DNA from: Fidelibacterota bacterium
GTDB lineage: Bacteria; Fidelibacterota; UBA2242
Assembly (NCBI GenBank): GCA_016936335.1
Contig: JAFGXZ010000250.1
Coordinates: forward strand, 1-7,815
Length of the DNA stretch: 7,815 bases
Reading direction: 5' to 3'
Below are positions 1 through 6,153 of this stretch, one piece after another. The stretch's first letter is position 1; each line of letters starts with the position of its first letter. The position numbers and the translations under genes are program-made. The notes under the pieces were generated by a model. It ran no database searches. It was not told where the DNA came from and saw nothing but the letters and a program-made list of their open reading frames with translations.

Positions 1-561
1 GCCACAGAAAACAATTCCGGTACAATGGCCGCGATCGTGGGATTGGACTATGATGATATTCAGGCAGTTATTGATAAATCAGTAATTGGTGGTGTTTGTA
101 ATATTGCCAATTATAATTCGTCAAATCAGATTGTGATCAGTGGTGATGTACAGACGGTCCATTCGACCATGCTGGCATTGAAAGAAGCGGGTGCAAAAAG
201 GGTTATCGAACTTTCGGTCGGGGGAGCATTTCACTCCAGCCTGATGAAAAGCGCCGGAGAAAAACTGAAAAAAGCCCTCCATAGTATAACAATTAAACCA
301 CCCCAATTTCCAATCTATTCAAATGTCACCGGGACCGCCACGACTGATATCAAGGAAATTCGGGAGCGACTTTACTGGCAATTGACATCACCTGTCCTCT
401 GGTTAAATTCCATTGAAAACATGATTAAAGATGGTGCCGGCATTTTTGTCGAAATCGGACCCGGAAAAGTGCTTCAGGGAATTATCAAGCGAATCAATAG
501 TGAAGTGACTATAACCGGCGTTGCGAGCGCTGAAGATTTGGAGAATCCCAAATGGAACTGA
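1..561 (+). CDS. fabD: Malonyl-CoA:ACP transacylase FabD, 3' part (5' end outside window)
   Basis: FabD moves the malonyl group from malonyl-CoA to the phosphopantetheine thiol of acyl carrier protein, supplying extender units for cytosolic type II fatty acid synthesis. The frame is open from base 1 and gives 186 residues, roughly the last 60% of a family usually about 310 long. The catalytic Ser of the GHSLG nucleophile elbow lies upstream and is not seen. Visible marks are GTMAAIVGL (fragment residues 7-15), the NYNSSNQIVISG stretch (38-49), the catalytic His in GAFHS (His78, equivalent to E. coli His201), the QLTSPVLW segment (127-134) and EIGPGKVL (151-158). The ATG at 25 lies inside the conserved domain and is not the start. 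The gene's last 10 bases overlap fabG, and the order fabD-fabG-acpP-fabF is classic, so the identification is firm. Confidence 0.95.
   Translation, partial: ATENNSGTMAAIVGLDYDDIQAVIDKSVIGGVCNIANYNSSNQIVISGDVQTVHSTMLALKEAGAKRVIELSVGGAFHSSLMKSAGEKLKKALHSITIKPPQFPIYSNVTGTATTDIKEIRERLYWQLTSPVLWLNSIENMIKDGAGIFVEIGPGKVLQGIIKRINSEVTITGVASAEDLENPKWN
540..543 (+). promoter_or_regulatory. Ribosome binding site of fabG inside the end of fabD
   Basis: GGAG sits 8 bases before the fabG ATG at 552 and within fabD coding sequence. It supports the ATG at 552 as the start and fits translational coupling with fabD, whose stop lies 10 bases further on. Confidence 0.6.
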
Positions 562-1298
562 CATTCAAGGACAAAGTTGTTCTGGTAACTGGTTCCGGAC
601 GCGGCATCGGCAGAGTAATTGCCGAAACATTTGCAGAACAGGGTGCGACTATTGTATTGTCCGACTACAATGCGGAATCGTTGAAAGCCGCCAAGCAGGT
701 ATTTACAGAAAAGCAATATCCATTCATCGCGATTCCCTGTGATGTCACCGATGAAGAACAGGTGGCCCGGTTAATTAAGGAAATCATGGGTTCCTACGAG
801 CATATCGATATTATTGTCAACAACGCCGGAATTACCAGAGATACATTGCTTATGCTCATGAAAACAGACCAGTGGGATGCTGTGATAAATACAAATTTAA
901 AAGGTGTTTTCCTGGTCACAAAGGCAGTCAGCAGACAATTAATTAAACAGCGATCAGGAAAAATAATCAATATCAGCTCCGTCATAGGAATTATGGGCAA
1001 TGCCGGGCAGAGCAATTACGCCGCCAGCAAAGCCGGTGTGATTGGATTTACAAAGTCCATTGCAAAAGAATTGGCCAGTCGCGGTATAACAGTAAACGCG
1101 ATTGCTCCCGGATATATCGAAACAGAAATGACCCACGTTCTTGATGAAAAAGCTAAAGAAGCATTATTGACAGTAATCCCGCTAAAACGGGCGGGTTCAA
1201 GTAAAGATGTTGCCAATGCGGCACTGTTTTTAGCATCGCCTTTGGCCGATTATATTACCGGACAGGTAATCAAGGTCGATGGTGGTATGGTCATGTAA
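552..1298 (+). CDS. fabG: 3-oxoacyl-[acyl-carrier-protein] reductase FabG
   Basis: This short-chain dehydrogenase reduces 3-oxoacyl-ACP to (R)-3-hydroxyacyl-ACP, normally with NADPH, as a cytosolic tetramer. The 248 residues match the usual FabG length. The Rossmann cofactor motif TGSGRGIG is at residues 13-20 and the NNAG structural motif at 90-93. The full catalytic tetrad is present: Asn115, Ser143, Tyr156 and Lys160 in the YAASK motif. The segment after it, with ASRGITVNAIAPGYIET (175-191), and the C-terminal ITGQVIKVDGG (235-245) are typical of FabG rather than of other short-chain dehydrogenases. The ATG start overlaps the fabD stop by 10 bases and has a GGAG 8 bases upstream. acpP follows after 19 bases. 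Sequence and context agree; no anomaly is seen. Confidence 0.97.
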   Translation: MELTFKDKVVLVTGSGRGIGRVIAETFAEQGATIVLSDYNAESLKAAKQVFTEKQYPFIAIPCDVTDEEQVARLIKEIMGSYEHIDIIVNNAGITRDTLLMLMKTDQWDAVINTNLKGVFLVTKAVSRQLIKQRSGKIINISSVIGIMGNAGQSNYAASKAGVIGFTKSIAKELASRGITVNAIAPGYIETEMTHVLDEKAKEALLTVIPLKRAGSSKDVANAALFLASPLADYITGQVIKVDGGMVM

Positions 1299-1305
1299 AC
1301 CAAAT

Positions 1306-1313
1306 AAGGAGGA
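1306..1313 (+). promoter_or_regulatory. Strong Shine-Dalgarno site of acpP
   Basis: AAGGAGGA ends 4 bases before the ATG at 1318 and is an almost perfect complement of the 16S rRNA 3' end. It is the strongest ribosome binding site in the window and fixes the acpP start over the in-frame ATG at 1279. It fits the high expression that acyl carrier protein normally needs. Confidence 0.85.
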
Positions 1314-1317
1314 TAAA

Positions 1318-1545
1318 ATGAGTAAGTTCGAAAAAGTTCAGGAAATTGTAGCCGATAAACTGGGCGTTGAAAAATCCAAAATTACCAGTGAAGCATCGTT
1401 TATCGACGATCTGGGTGCCGACAGTCTTGACACTGTTGAACTCATCATGAAGATGGAAGAAGAATTTGATATCGAGATTCCTGATGAAGAAGCAGAAAAA
1501 CTGAAAACTGTTGGTGACGTAGTCAGTTATATCGACAGCCTCTAA
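1318..1545 (+). CDS. acpP: Acyl carrier protein AcpP
   Basis: AcpP carries growing acyl chains as thioesters on a 4'-phosphopantetheine arm and shuttles them between the soluble fatty acid synthesis enzymes. The 75 residues match the family (75-80). The modification site is Ser36 in the motif GADSLD (33-38). The protein is strongly acidic, with EEEFDIEIPDEEAE (47-60) forming the recognition helix region that binds FabD, FabG and FabF. The start at 1318 follows a near-perfect ribosome binding site. An upstream in-frame ATG at 1279 would add 13 residues overlapping fabG and is rejected. The holo-ACP synthase that adds the arm is not in the window. fabF begins 14 bases after the stop. Confidence 0.98.
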   Translation: MSKFEKVQEIVADKLGVEKSKITSEASFIDDLGADSLDTVELIMKMEEEFDIEIPDEEAEKLKTVGDVVSYIDSL

Positions 1546-1559
1546 AAAGCACCCATTAT

Positions 1560-2801
1560 ATGGAAAAAAGAGTAGTTGTGACCGGCATGGGGGTTATTTC
1601 TCCCATTGGGAATGATGTCCCCACATTTTGGTCAAATCTAATAAGCGGTGTCAGCGGTGTTGATATTATCAAAGCCTTTCCGGTCGATGATTTACCGGTA
1701 AGAATTGGTGCCGAAGTAAAAGACTTCGATCCAAGCAAGTGGATTGATTTGAAGGAATCCAAACGGATGGACCCGGTAGCCCATTTCGGTATTGCCGCAT
1801 CTGAGCAGGCCATCCAAGATGCCGGATTAAATGAAAGTTCTCTGAATCCTGAAAAAATCGGGGTTATTGTCGGATCCGGTATCGGCGGAATCCAAACCAT
1901 GGAAAATCAGCACAGTGTTCTGGTTACCAAAAGTCACCGTTTCGTCAGCCCGTTGTTTATTCCTATGATGATTCCGGATATCATCCCTGGACGTATTGCA
2001 ATCAATCACGGGTTTATGGGACCAAACTATTCGGTTACTTCCGCCTGTGCGACCTCATCACACACCATTGGAATAGCCATGCGGCATATTCTGTGTGGCG
2101 ATGCCGATGTAATTGTCACCGGCGGCTCGGAAGCCAGTATATCCCCGATTTCACTGGCAGGTTTTACAAACATGAAAGCCTTGTCCAGACGTAACGATGA
2201 ACCTCAGAAAGCCAGCCGTCCATTTGATATAAACCGGGACGGTTTTATCATCGGGGAAGGTGCCGGTATCATCGTTCTCGAAGAGATGGAATATGCCATT
2301 CGTCGTTCAGCACCGATTTATGCTGAGATTACGGGATACGGATTTTCCGGTGATGCTTACCATATAACTGCGCCTCATCCGGAAGGCAAAGGACAGGCGT
2401 TGGCGATTCGATCAGCAATTAATATGTCTGGTATAAACCTGGAAAATTACGAGTATATCAATGCTCACGGTACGTCTACCCCATTAAATGACAAATATGA
2501 AACCGTTGCCATTAAATCCGTTTTTGGACAACACGCCTTTGATTTAAATATAAGTTCGACAAAATCCATGACCGGGCATCTCCTGGGAGCCGCCGGGGCA
2601 ATTGAATTTATCGCACTTTGTCTTGCATTAAAAAATCAGCTCATTCCCCCAACTATTAATTATGACGAACCCGATCCCGATTGTGATCTGAATTATACTC
2701 CAAATAAAGCCATTGAAAAATCTATTCACGCCGGATTGAGCAGTAATTTTGGATTTGGCGGACATAATGCCGTTCTGGCTGCAAAAAAATTCGAGTTTTG
2801 A
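1560..2801 (+). CDS. fabF: 3-oxoacyl-[acyl-carrier-protein] synthase II FabF (KAS II)
   Basis: FabF condenses malonyl-ACP with acyl-ACP, releasing CO2, and so elongates fatty acids; KAS II enzymes also help set chain length and unsaturation. The 413 residues match the family exactly. The Cys-His-His triad falls at the same numbers as in E. coli FabF: Cys163 in TSACATSS, His303 in NAHGTSTPLND and His340 in STKSMTGHLLGAAGA, with Lys335 also kept. The acyl-pocket residue Ile108 in SGIGG is conserved, and the gating loop FGFGGHN (397-403) is present with Phe399. The domain starts at MEKRVVVTGMGVISPIG, which fixes the ATG at 1560. No good ribosome binding site precedes it, so translation is probably coupled to acpP, 14 bases upstream. 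FabB is a possible alternative, but length and numbering favour FabF. Confidence 0.97.
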   Translation: MEKRVVVTGMGVISPIGNDVPTFWSNLISGVSGVDIIKAFPVDDLPVRIGAEVKDFDPSKWIDLKESKRMDPVAHFGIAASEQAIQDAGLNESSLNPEKIGVIVGSGIGGIQTMENQHSVLVTKSHRFVSPLFIPMMIPDIIPGRIAINHGFMGPNYSVTSACATSSHTIGIAMRHILCGDADVIVTGGSEASISPISLAGFTNMKALSRRNDEPQKASRPFDINRDGFIIGEGAGIIVLEEMEYAIRRSAPIYAEITGYGFSGDAYHITAPHPEGKGQALAIRSAINMSGINLENYEYINAHGTSTPLNDKYETVAIKSVFGQHAFDLNISSTKSMTGHLLGAAGAIEFIALCLALKNQLIPPTINYDEPDPDCDLNYTPNKAIEKSIHAGLSSNFGFGGHNAVLAAKKFEF

Positions 2802-2812
2802 TTACCTTGTTG

Positions 2813-3514
2813 ATGCCTTTAAAAATCTTTAGAAAAAAGACACCGGGATCGATTGAAGAAAAGATTGGATATAAATTCAAAAACAGGGCATTACTACAGA
2901 CAGCCCTGACTCATCGCTCTGCGGCCCAATCCCAAAACGAATCCTATGAACGCCTGGAATTTCTAGGCGATGCCATACTGGATTTGGTTGTTTCCGACCA
3001 CCTATATCAAAAACACCCAGCAAAATCAGAGGGTCAACTCACCCAGATGCGTTCCATGTTGGTCAATGCAAAAACCTTGCATGAAGTTGCCTTGTCAATT
3101 CAACTCCAGCGTGAACTGAAGGTCGACAGAAGTATTGATCTGAACAACTCACCCGCCCAGCGAAACCTGCTCTCCTGTTCTCTTGAGGCAATCATCGGTG
3201 CAATATACCTTGACCGTGGAATGAGATACGCTGAAAAGTTTATCAAACACTACATTATTTTAAATAAAGAACATGAAGCGATACCATCAGAGTACAATTA
3301 TAAGGGTCAGCTGTTCGAATATTGTCAAAAACACAATCTAAACCCACCGGAATTCAGGACTGAAAGTGTCAAAGGCCCGGATCACGCTCGTCACTATACA
3401 ATTGTTGTGTATATTAATAATAGTCTTTACGGTACCGGTACCGGTAATACGAAACGAGTTGCCGAACAACAGGCCGCGGAAGAGGCCTTTAAAGTACTAT
3501 TGACCACAAAATAA
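2813..3514 (+). CDS. rnc: Ribonuclease III
   Basis: RNase III cuts double-stranded RNA, maturing rRNA precursors and processing structured or antisense-paired transcripts. From ATG 2813 it has 233 residues, close to the usual 225-240. The catalytic RNase III domain covers about residues 12-155, with the signature ERLEFLGDA at 46-54 (metal ligands Glu49 and Asp53) and LEAIIGAIYLD at 124-134 (catalytic Glu125). A double-stranded RNA-binding domain follows at about 162-231, ending in KRVAEQQAAEEA. The residue matching E. coli Asp114 is Cys122, an odd substitution at a metal ligand. A TTG at 2798 overlapping the fabF stop would add five residues; I prefer the ATG, though neither has a clear ribosome binding site. 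rnc often follows fabF in bacteria, and here it closes the operon. Confidence 0.94.
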   Translation: MPLKIFRKKTPGSIEEKIGYKFKNRALLQTALTHRSAAQSQNESYERLEFLGDAILDLVVSDHLYQKHPAKSEGQLTQMRSMLVNAKTLHEVALSIQLQRELKVDRSIDLNNSPAQRNLLSCSLEAIIGAIYLDRGMRYAEKFIKHYIILNKEHEAIPSEYNYKGQLFEYCQKHNLNPPEFRTESVKGPDHARHYTIVVYINNSLYGTGTGNTKRVAEQQAAEEAFKVLLTTK

Positions 3515-3517
3515 TCA
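3512..3517. other. Zero-gap convergent stop codons of two operons
   Basis: The rnc stop TAA (3512-3514, plus strand) and the DUF151 gene stop TGA (3515-3517, minus strand) are directly adjacent. No hairpin followed by a T-run is seen on either side, so the transcripts of the two operons probably run past each other and overlap at their 3' ends. Confidence 0.8.
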
Positions 3518-4105
3518 GTTGTTTTTAAGTTCTTTTTCCAATGAAGATATCTGATCCCGGAGCTGGGCAGCCAGTTCATAGTTTTCTTCATCGATAGCAA
3601 TTTGCAATTTAGTTTTCAGTTCTACCAGACGGTCTAGTAATTCATCTTCAAAGTGATCTTCGTCCAGGGGTTTCTGTTCCCGAATATCCGATACTTTCAA
3701 CAATTGTCCGGCTTCATTCATCACCGCCTCACTGACCAGAATATCGGCATCAACCCGTAAGGCTAAAGCGATTGCGTCACTGGGTCGGCTGTCCACAATT
3801 GTAAGCGATGCATCCGTTTTGCCTTTGAGCATTATCTGGGCATAAAAGGTTCCATCAATCAGGTCATTAATTGCAACTTCCTGTACGGATATTCCCATGC
3901 GGGTGAGAATCCGGACAAACAGATCGTGAGTCATCGGTCGCGGCATTTTCACCTGCTCAATAGCCAGGGCAATCGACTGGGCTTCAAATACGCCAACAAT
4001 AATTGGAAGTTGCCGAGCCCCTCCCACCTCTTTCAGAATGACCGCATACCCTTTGCTGGGCGGATAGAATATTATTTTATCCAGTTCTACATTAATCATT
4101 TGCAT
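3515..4105 (-). CDS. Bifunctional nuclease (DUF151) family protein with C-terminal UVR motif
   Basis: The N-terminal two thirds (about residues 1-140 of 196) match the DUF151/bifunctional nuclease family, whose structural prototype is Thermotoga Tm0160. Family marks are a region rich in aliphatic residues around ARQLPIIVGVFEAQSIALA (30-48), RPMTHDLF (56-63), and the hallmark DSRPSDAIALALR (105-117). A linker leads to a UVR motif at about 157-192 (LKTKLQIAIDEENYELAAQLRD), a charged helical hairpin of the type by which UvrB and UvrC associate. DNase/RNase activity is reported for some relatives, so a role in nucleic acid handling or stress is plausible but inferred. The start is uncertain: TTG 4108, ATG 4105 and ATG 4099 are in frame, with no good ribosome binding site. 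It is the last gene of the minus-strand operon and its stop abuts the rnc stop. Confidence 0.9.
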   Translation of the reverse strand: MQMINVELDKIIFYPPSKGYAVILKEVGGARQLPIIVGVFEAQSIALAIEQVKMPRPMTHDLFVRILTRMGISVQEVAINDLIDGTFYAQIMLKGKTDASLTIVDSRPSDAIALALRVDADILVSEAVMNEAGQLLKVSDIREQKPLDEDHFEDELLDRLVELKTKLQIAIDEENYELAAQLRDQISSLEKELKNN

Positions 4106-4119
4106 CAAATATATTGGGG

Positions 4120-4132
4120 GATTCCAGGAATC
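4120..4132. repeat. Perfect 13-base inverted repeat between ptsI and the DUF151 gene
   Basis: GATTCCAGGAATC reads as six bases, a central A, and the exact inverse of the six. It lies in the 42-base gap between the ptsI stop and the ATG of the nuclease gene, about 15 bases before that start. As RNA it could form only a five-pair stem with a three-base loop, and no U-run follows, so it is not an intrinsic terminator. It might be an operator half-site pair, an RNA processing point, or chance. Confidence 0.35.
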
Positions 4133-4147
4133 GCAAGGATAAAGTAC

Positions 4148-5881
4148 TTACTGCCCGCTTTGACTTAGGAAATCCCGGTGATACTGCATCAAAATAGAGT
4201 AGATCGATGCAGCGCTGTCATTATTTAATAGTAACTCTGATAAATGTTTAATGTGGCCGATATCCATCGATTTAACCTGTTTTGAAATTATATCCAATGA
4301 GCTGGTACTGACGCTGACAGAGCGGATTCCGATTGCCGTCAGCCCGATCAATGCATAAGGATCCGAAGCCATCTCGCCACAAATATTTACCGGAATATTC
4401 GCCTTCTCACCGGCAATCACAACCTGATTGATCGCTTTGAATATTTTAGGGTGATAGTAATTCTTGGTCAGGTCCACCGTTCTTCCCGATCCAATCAGAT
4501 ACATTGCCAGATCATTGGTTCCAATGCTAAAAAAATCAACGTGCCGGCCGAGTTCATCGAGTTCATCGAGTACGCTGCTGGTTTCAATCATTGCTCCCAA
4601 ATCAATTTTTTCATTGAACGGAATACCGGCTTCATGTAGTTCGATCTTCATTTCATTCAGCAATTTTTTCGTTTGTGTCACTTCATCAGTAAACATCACC
4701 AACGGCAGCATGATCTGAGCATTGCCATAAACACTGGCACGCAGCAAGGCCCGCAATTGAGTTTTCAGAATATCCTGGTTTTCCAATAAAAAACCGATGC
4801 CACCCCATTCATCGAACACATGATCTTCCTGAATAATTTCCATATCTAGCATTGCCAGCAATTTATCCCGTCCAAAATCAAAAACCCTGAAAACAACCGG
4901 CAATTTCCCCATTTTTCTCAGAACGGCCTTGTAAGCCTGAAATTGGGTCTCTTCATCGGGAATCGAATTGCGCTCAATACACAGATACTCAGTTCGGAAA
5001 AGTCCGATGCCCTGAATTAATTTCGGATTCATGGCATTAACCTCATCGACAAACCCGGCATTCAGATAGATATGATACGGGACATTGTCCCCGCTTGAAT
5101 TTGCTACCTTATCAGAAATAATTTGTTTACGATATTTCCGAAACTCGTGAATCCTGGCCTGGTAGCGGTTTTTTACACTATCGTTAATGTCCAATAAAAT
5201 CTCTTCATTATCGGCATCTAAAATTATTTCTGAATAGGAAACCAATTCGTCAATCGAACCAATATCGGAAAGATAGGGCACCTTAAACGCCCGCGCCAGA
5301 ATACCGGCGTGGGAATCAAAACCGCCATGACGGGTAATCAGTCCAAGCGCATGACTCTGATCGATGTGAATCAGATCGCCGGGAGAGATTTTTTCCGTTA
5401 TGATAATCGAAGGTTCATTAATTTCCGGTTGAATCAGGTCCTTATCTCCAACCAGATGATACAGTACCCGTTTTTTAATATCCCGTAAATCTGCAGAGCG
5501 TTCTTTGAAAAAGCGATTTTCGGTTTTTAGAAGCAGCTTTTCATACTCATTCATCACTTCATAATAAGCCCAGCTGATATTTTTTCGCTCTCTGATCATC
5601 AGATCCTTAACGGCCGTGATCATCTCTTCATCCTGAACGGCCAGCAACTGAGCATCAATAATCCGGGCATGGTTTTCGTCCAAATGATCCATGACAAGAT
5701 CCCGGACCTGTGATAGTTCATCTTTTGAGGACTGAACCGCCAGCATTAATCGCTCCAGTTCACATTCAAAATCCTCTTTTCGGATAAAATGTCTGGGAAC
5801 TGCCAAGTGACCTTTTTCAAAATGATAAATCGGTCCACAGACAACTCCCGGTGAAATTTTTACGCCCCTGACTGTTTTCAC
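4148..5881 (-). CDS. ptsI: Phosphoenolpyruvate-protein phosphotransferase (enzyme I), divergent
   Basis: Enzyme I takes phosphate from PEP onto a histidine and passes it to HPr, the first step of the phosphotransferase system. The 577 residues match the family (about 575). The N-terminal HPr-binding and swivelling domains hold the phosphorylated His191 in GGFDSHAGILAR (186-197; E. coli His189). The PEP-binding barrel keeps Arg296 in GIGLFRTE, Arg332 in FRVFDFG, Lys340, Glu433, Asn456-Asp457 in GTNDL, Arg467 and the catalytic acid Cys501 in ICGEMAS. It departs at GWRAIR, where it reads EWGGIG (358-363), losing the equivalent of Arg358, and at GGDK, which is GRDK (337-340). The start is GTG 5881, 2 bases after the ptsH stop. 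Pairing with HPr supports a true enzyme I; PEP synthase or pyruvate phosphate dikinase are excluded by length and gene context. Confidence 0.93.
   Translation of the reverse strand: MKTVRGVKISPGVVCGPIYHFEKGHLAVPRHFIRKEDFECELERLMLAVQSSKDELSQVRDLVMDHLDENHARIIDAQLLAVQDEEMITAVKDLMIRERKNISWAYYEVMNEYEKLLLKTENRFFKERSADLRDIKKRVLYHLVGDKDLIQPEINEPSIIITEKISPGDLIHIDQSHALGLITRHGGFDSHAGILARAFKVPYLSDIGSIDELVSYSEIILDADNEEILLDINDSVKNRYQARIHEFRKYRKQIISDKVANSSGDNVPYHIYLNAGFVDEVNAMNPKLIQGIGLFRTEYLCIERNSIPDEETQFQAYKAVLRKMGKLPVVFRVFDFGRDKLLAMLDMEIIQEDHVFDEWGGIGFLLENQDILKTQLRALLRASVYGNAQIMLPLVMFTDEVTQTKKLLNEMKIELHEAGIPFNEKIDLGAMIETSSVLDELDELGRHVDFFSIGTNDLAMYLIGSGRTVDLTKNYYHPKIFKAINQVVIAGEKANIPVNICGEMASDPYALIGLTAIGIRSVSVSTSSLDIISKQVKSMDIGHIKHLSELLLNNDSAASIYSILMQYHRDFLSQSGQ
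4550..4570. repeat. 9-base tandem repeat inside ptsI
   Basis: The unit GAGTTCATC occurs twice in a row, followed by a partial third copy (GAG). On the minus strand it encodes LDE-LDE around residues 438-443 of enzyme I. Spacing between the flanking conserved Glu433 and the VDFFSIGTND motif equals that of E. coli enzyme I, so the repeat does not insert residues relative to the family. Confidence 0.7.
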
Positions 5882-5883
5882 AT

Positions 5884-6150
5884 TTATTCCATGTTAAATC
5901 TGTTTTGGGCCAGTGAATCCAACGCTTCGATGGCTTCCTTTTCATCGGAACCATCGACCGATAAAAGAATCGTGGAACCCGGTTCAACCGCCAGAACCAG
6001 GAGGCCCAGAATACTCTTGGCATTTACACGAACTCCGTTATATTCCAGAAATATCTCCGACTTAAATTTGGATGCCGCAGTTACAAAAGCTGTAGCCGGA
6101 CGCGTATGCAGACCATGCTTATTGATTATCTTTATTTCTCGGCTTATCAT
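5884..6150 (-). CDS. ptsH: Phosphocarrier protein HPr
   Basis: HPr is the small cytosolic phosphate carrier that accepts phosphate from enzyme I and hands it to EIIA-type proteins. The 88 residues match the family. The active site KHGLHTRPA (11-19) has the phosphorylated His15 and the supporting Arg17. The regulatory site is also present: Ser46 in NAKSILGLL (43-51), the target of HPr kinase/phosphorylase in organisms that have it. That suggests an HprK elsewhere in the genome, which is inference. The ATG at 6150 lies 3 bases after the stop of the polyprenyl synthase gene, and ptsI starts 2 bases after the HPr stop, so the two relay proteins are almost certainly made from one mRNA. No EII permease gene accompanies them here. 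Confidence 0.96.
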   Translation of the reverse strand: MISREIKIINKHGLHTRPATAFVTAASKFKSEIFLEYNGVRVNAKSILGLLVLAVEPGSTILLSVDGSDEKEAIEALDSLAQNRFNME

Positions 6151-6153
6151 TCT

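Noticed and set aside
521..742. Plus-strand open frame across the fabD-fabG junction
   Set aside because: It is out of frame with both genes and shows no recognisable motif.
1279..1317. In-frame ATG at 1279 giving acyl carrier protein 13 extra residues
   Set aside because: It would overlap fabG and lacks a good ribosome binding site, while ATG 1318 has a near-perfect one and gives the family's usual 75 residues.
2798..2812. TTG at 2798 as the start of rnc
   Set aside because: It would add only five residues and has no better ribosome binding site than the ATG at 2813; kept as an alternative.
3431..3446. GGTACCGGTACCGGTA direct repeat in rnc
   Set aside because: It simply encodes the GTGTG turn of the double-stranded RNA-binding domain and is too short to suggest anything more.
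3471..3490. Inverted repeat AGGCC/GGCCT near the rnc end as a terminator
   Set aside because: Only five pairs, inside the coding region, and followed by TTAAAG rather than a T-run.
4464..4718. Plus-strand open frame with a run of serines, opposite ptsI
   Set aside because: The serine run is the antisense reading of the GAGTTCATC repeat; the frame has no family resemblance and lies fully within a well-supported gene.
5817..6023. Minus-strand open frame spanning the ptsH-ptsI junction
   Set aside because: Out of frame with both genes, whose motifs and lengths are complete.
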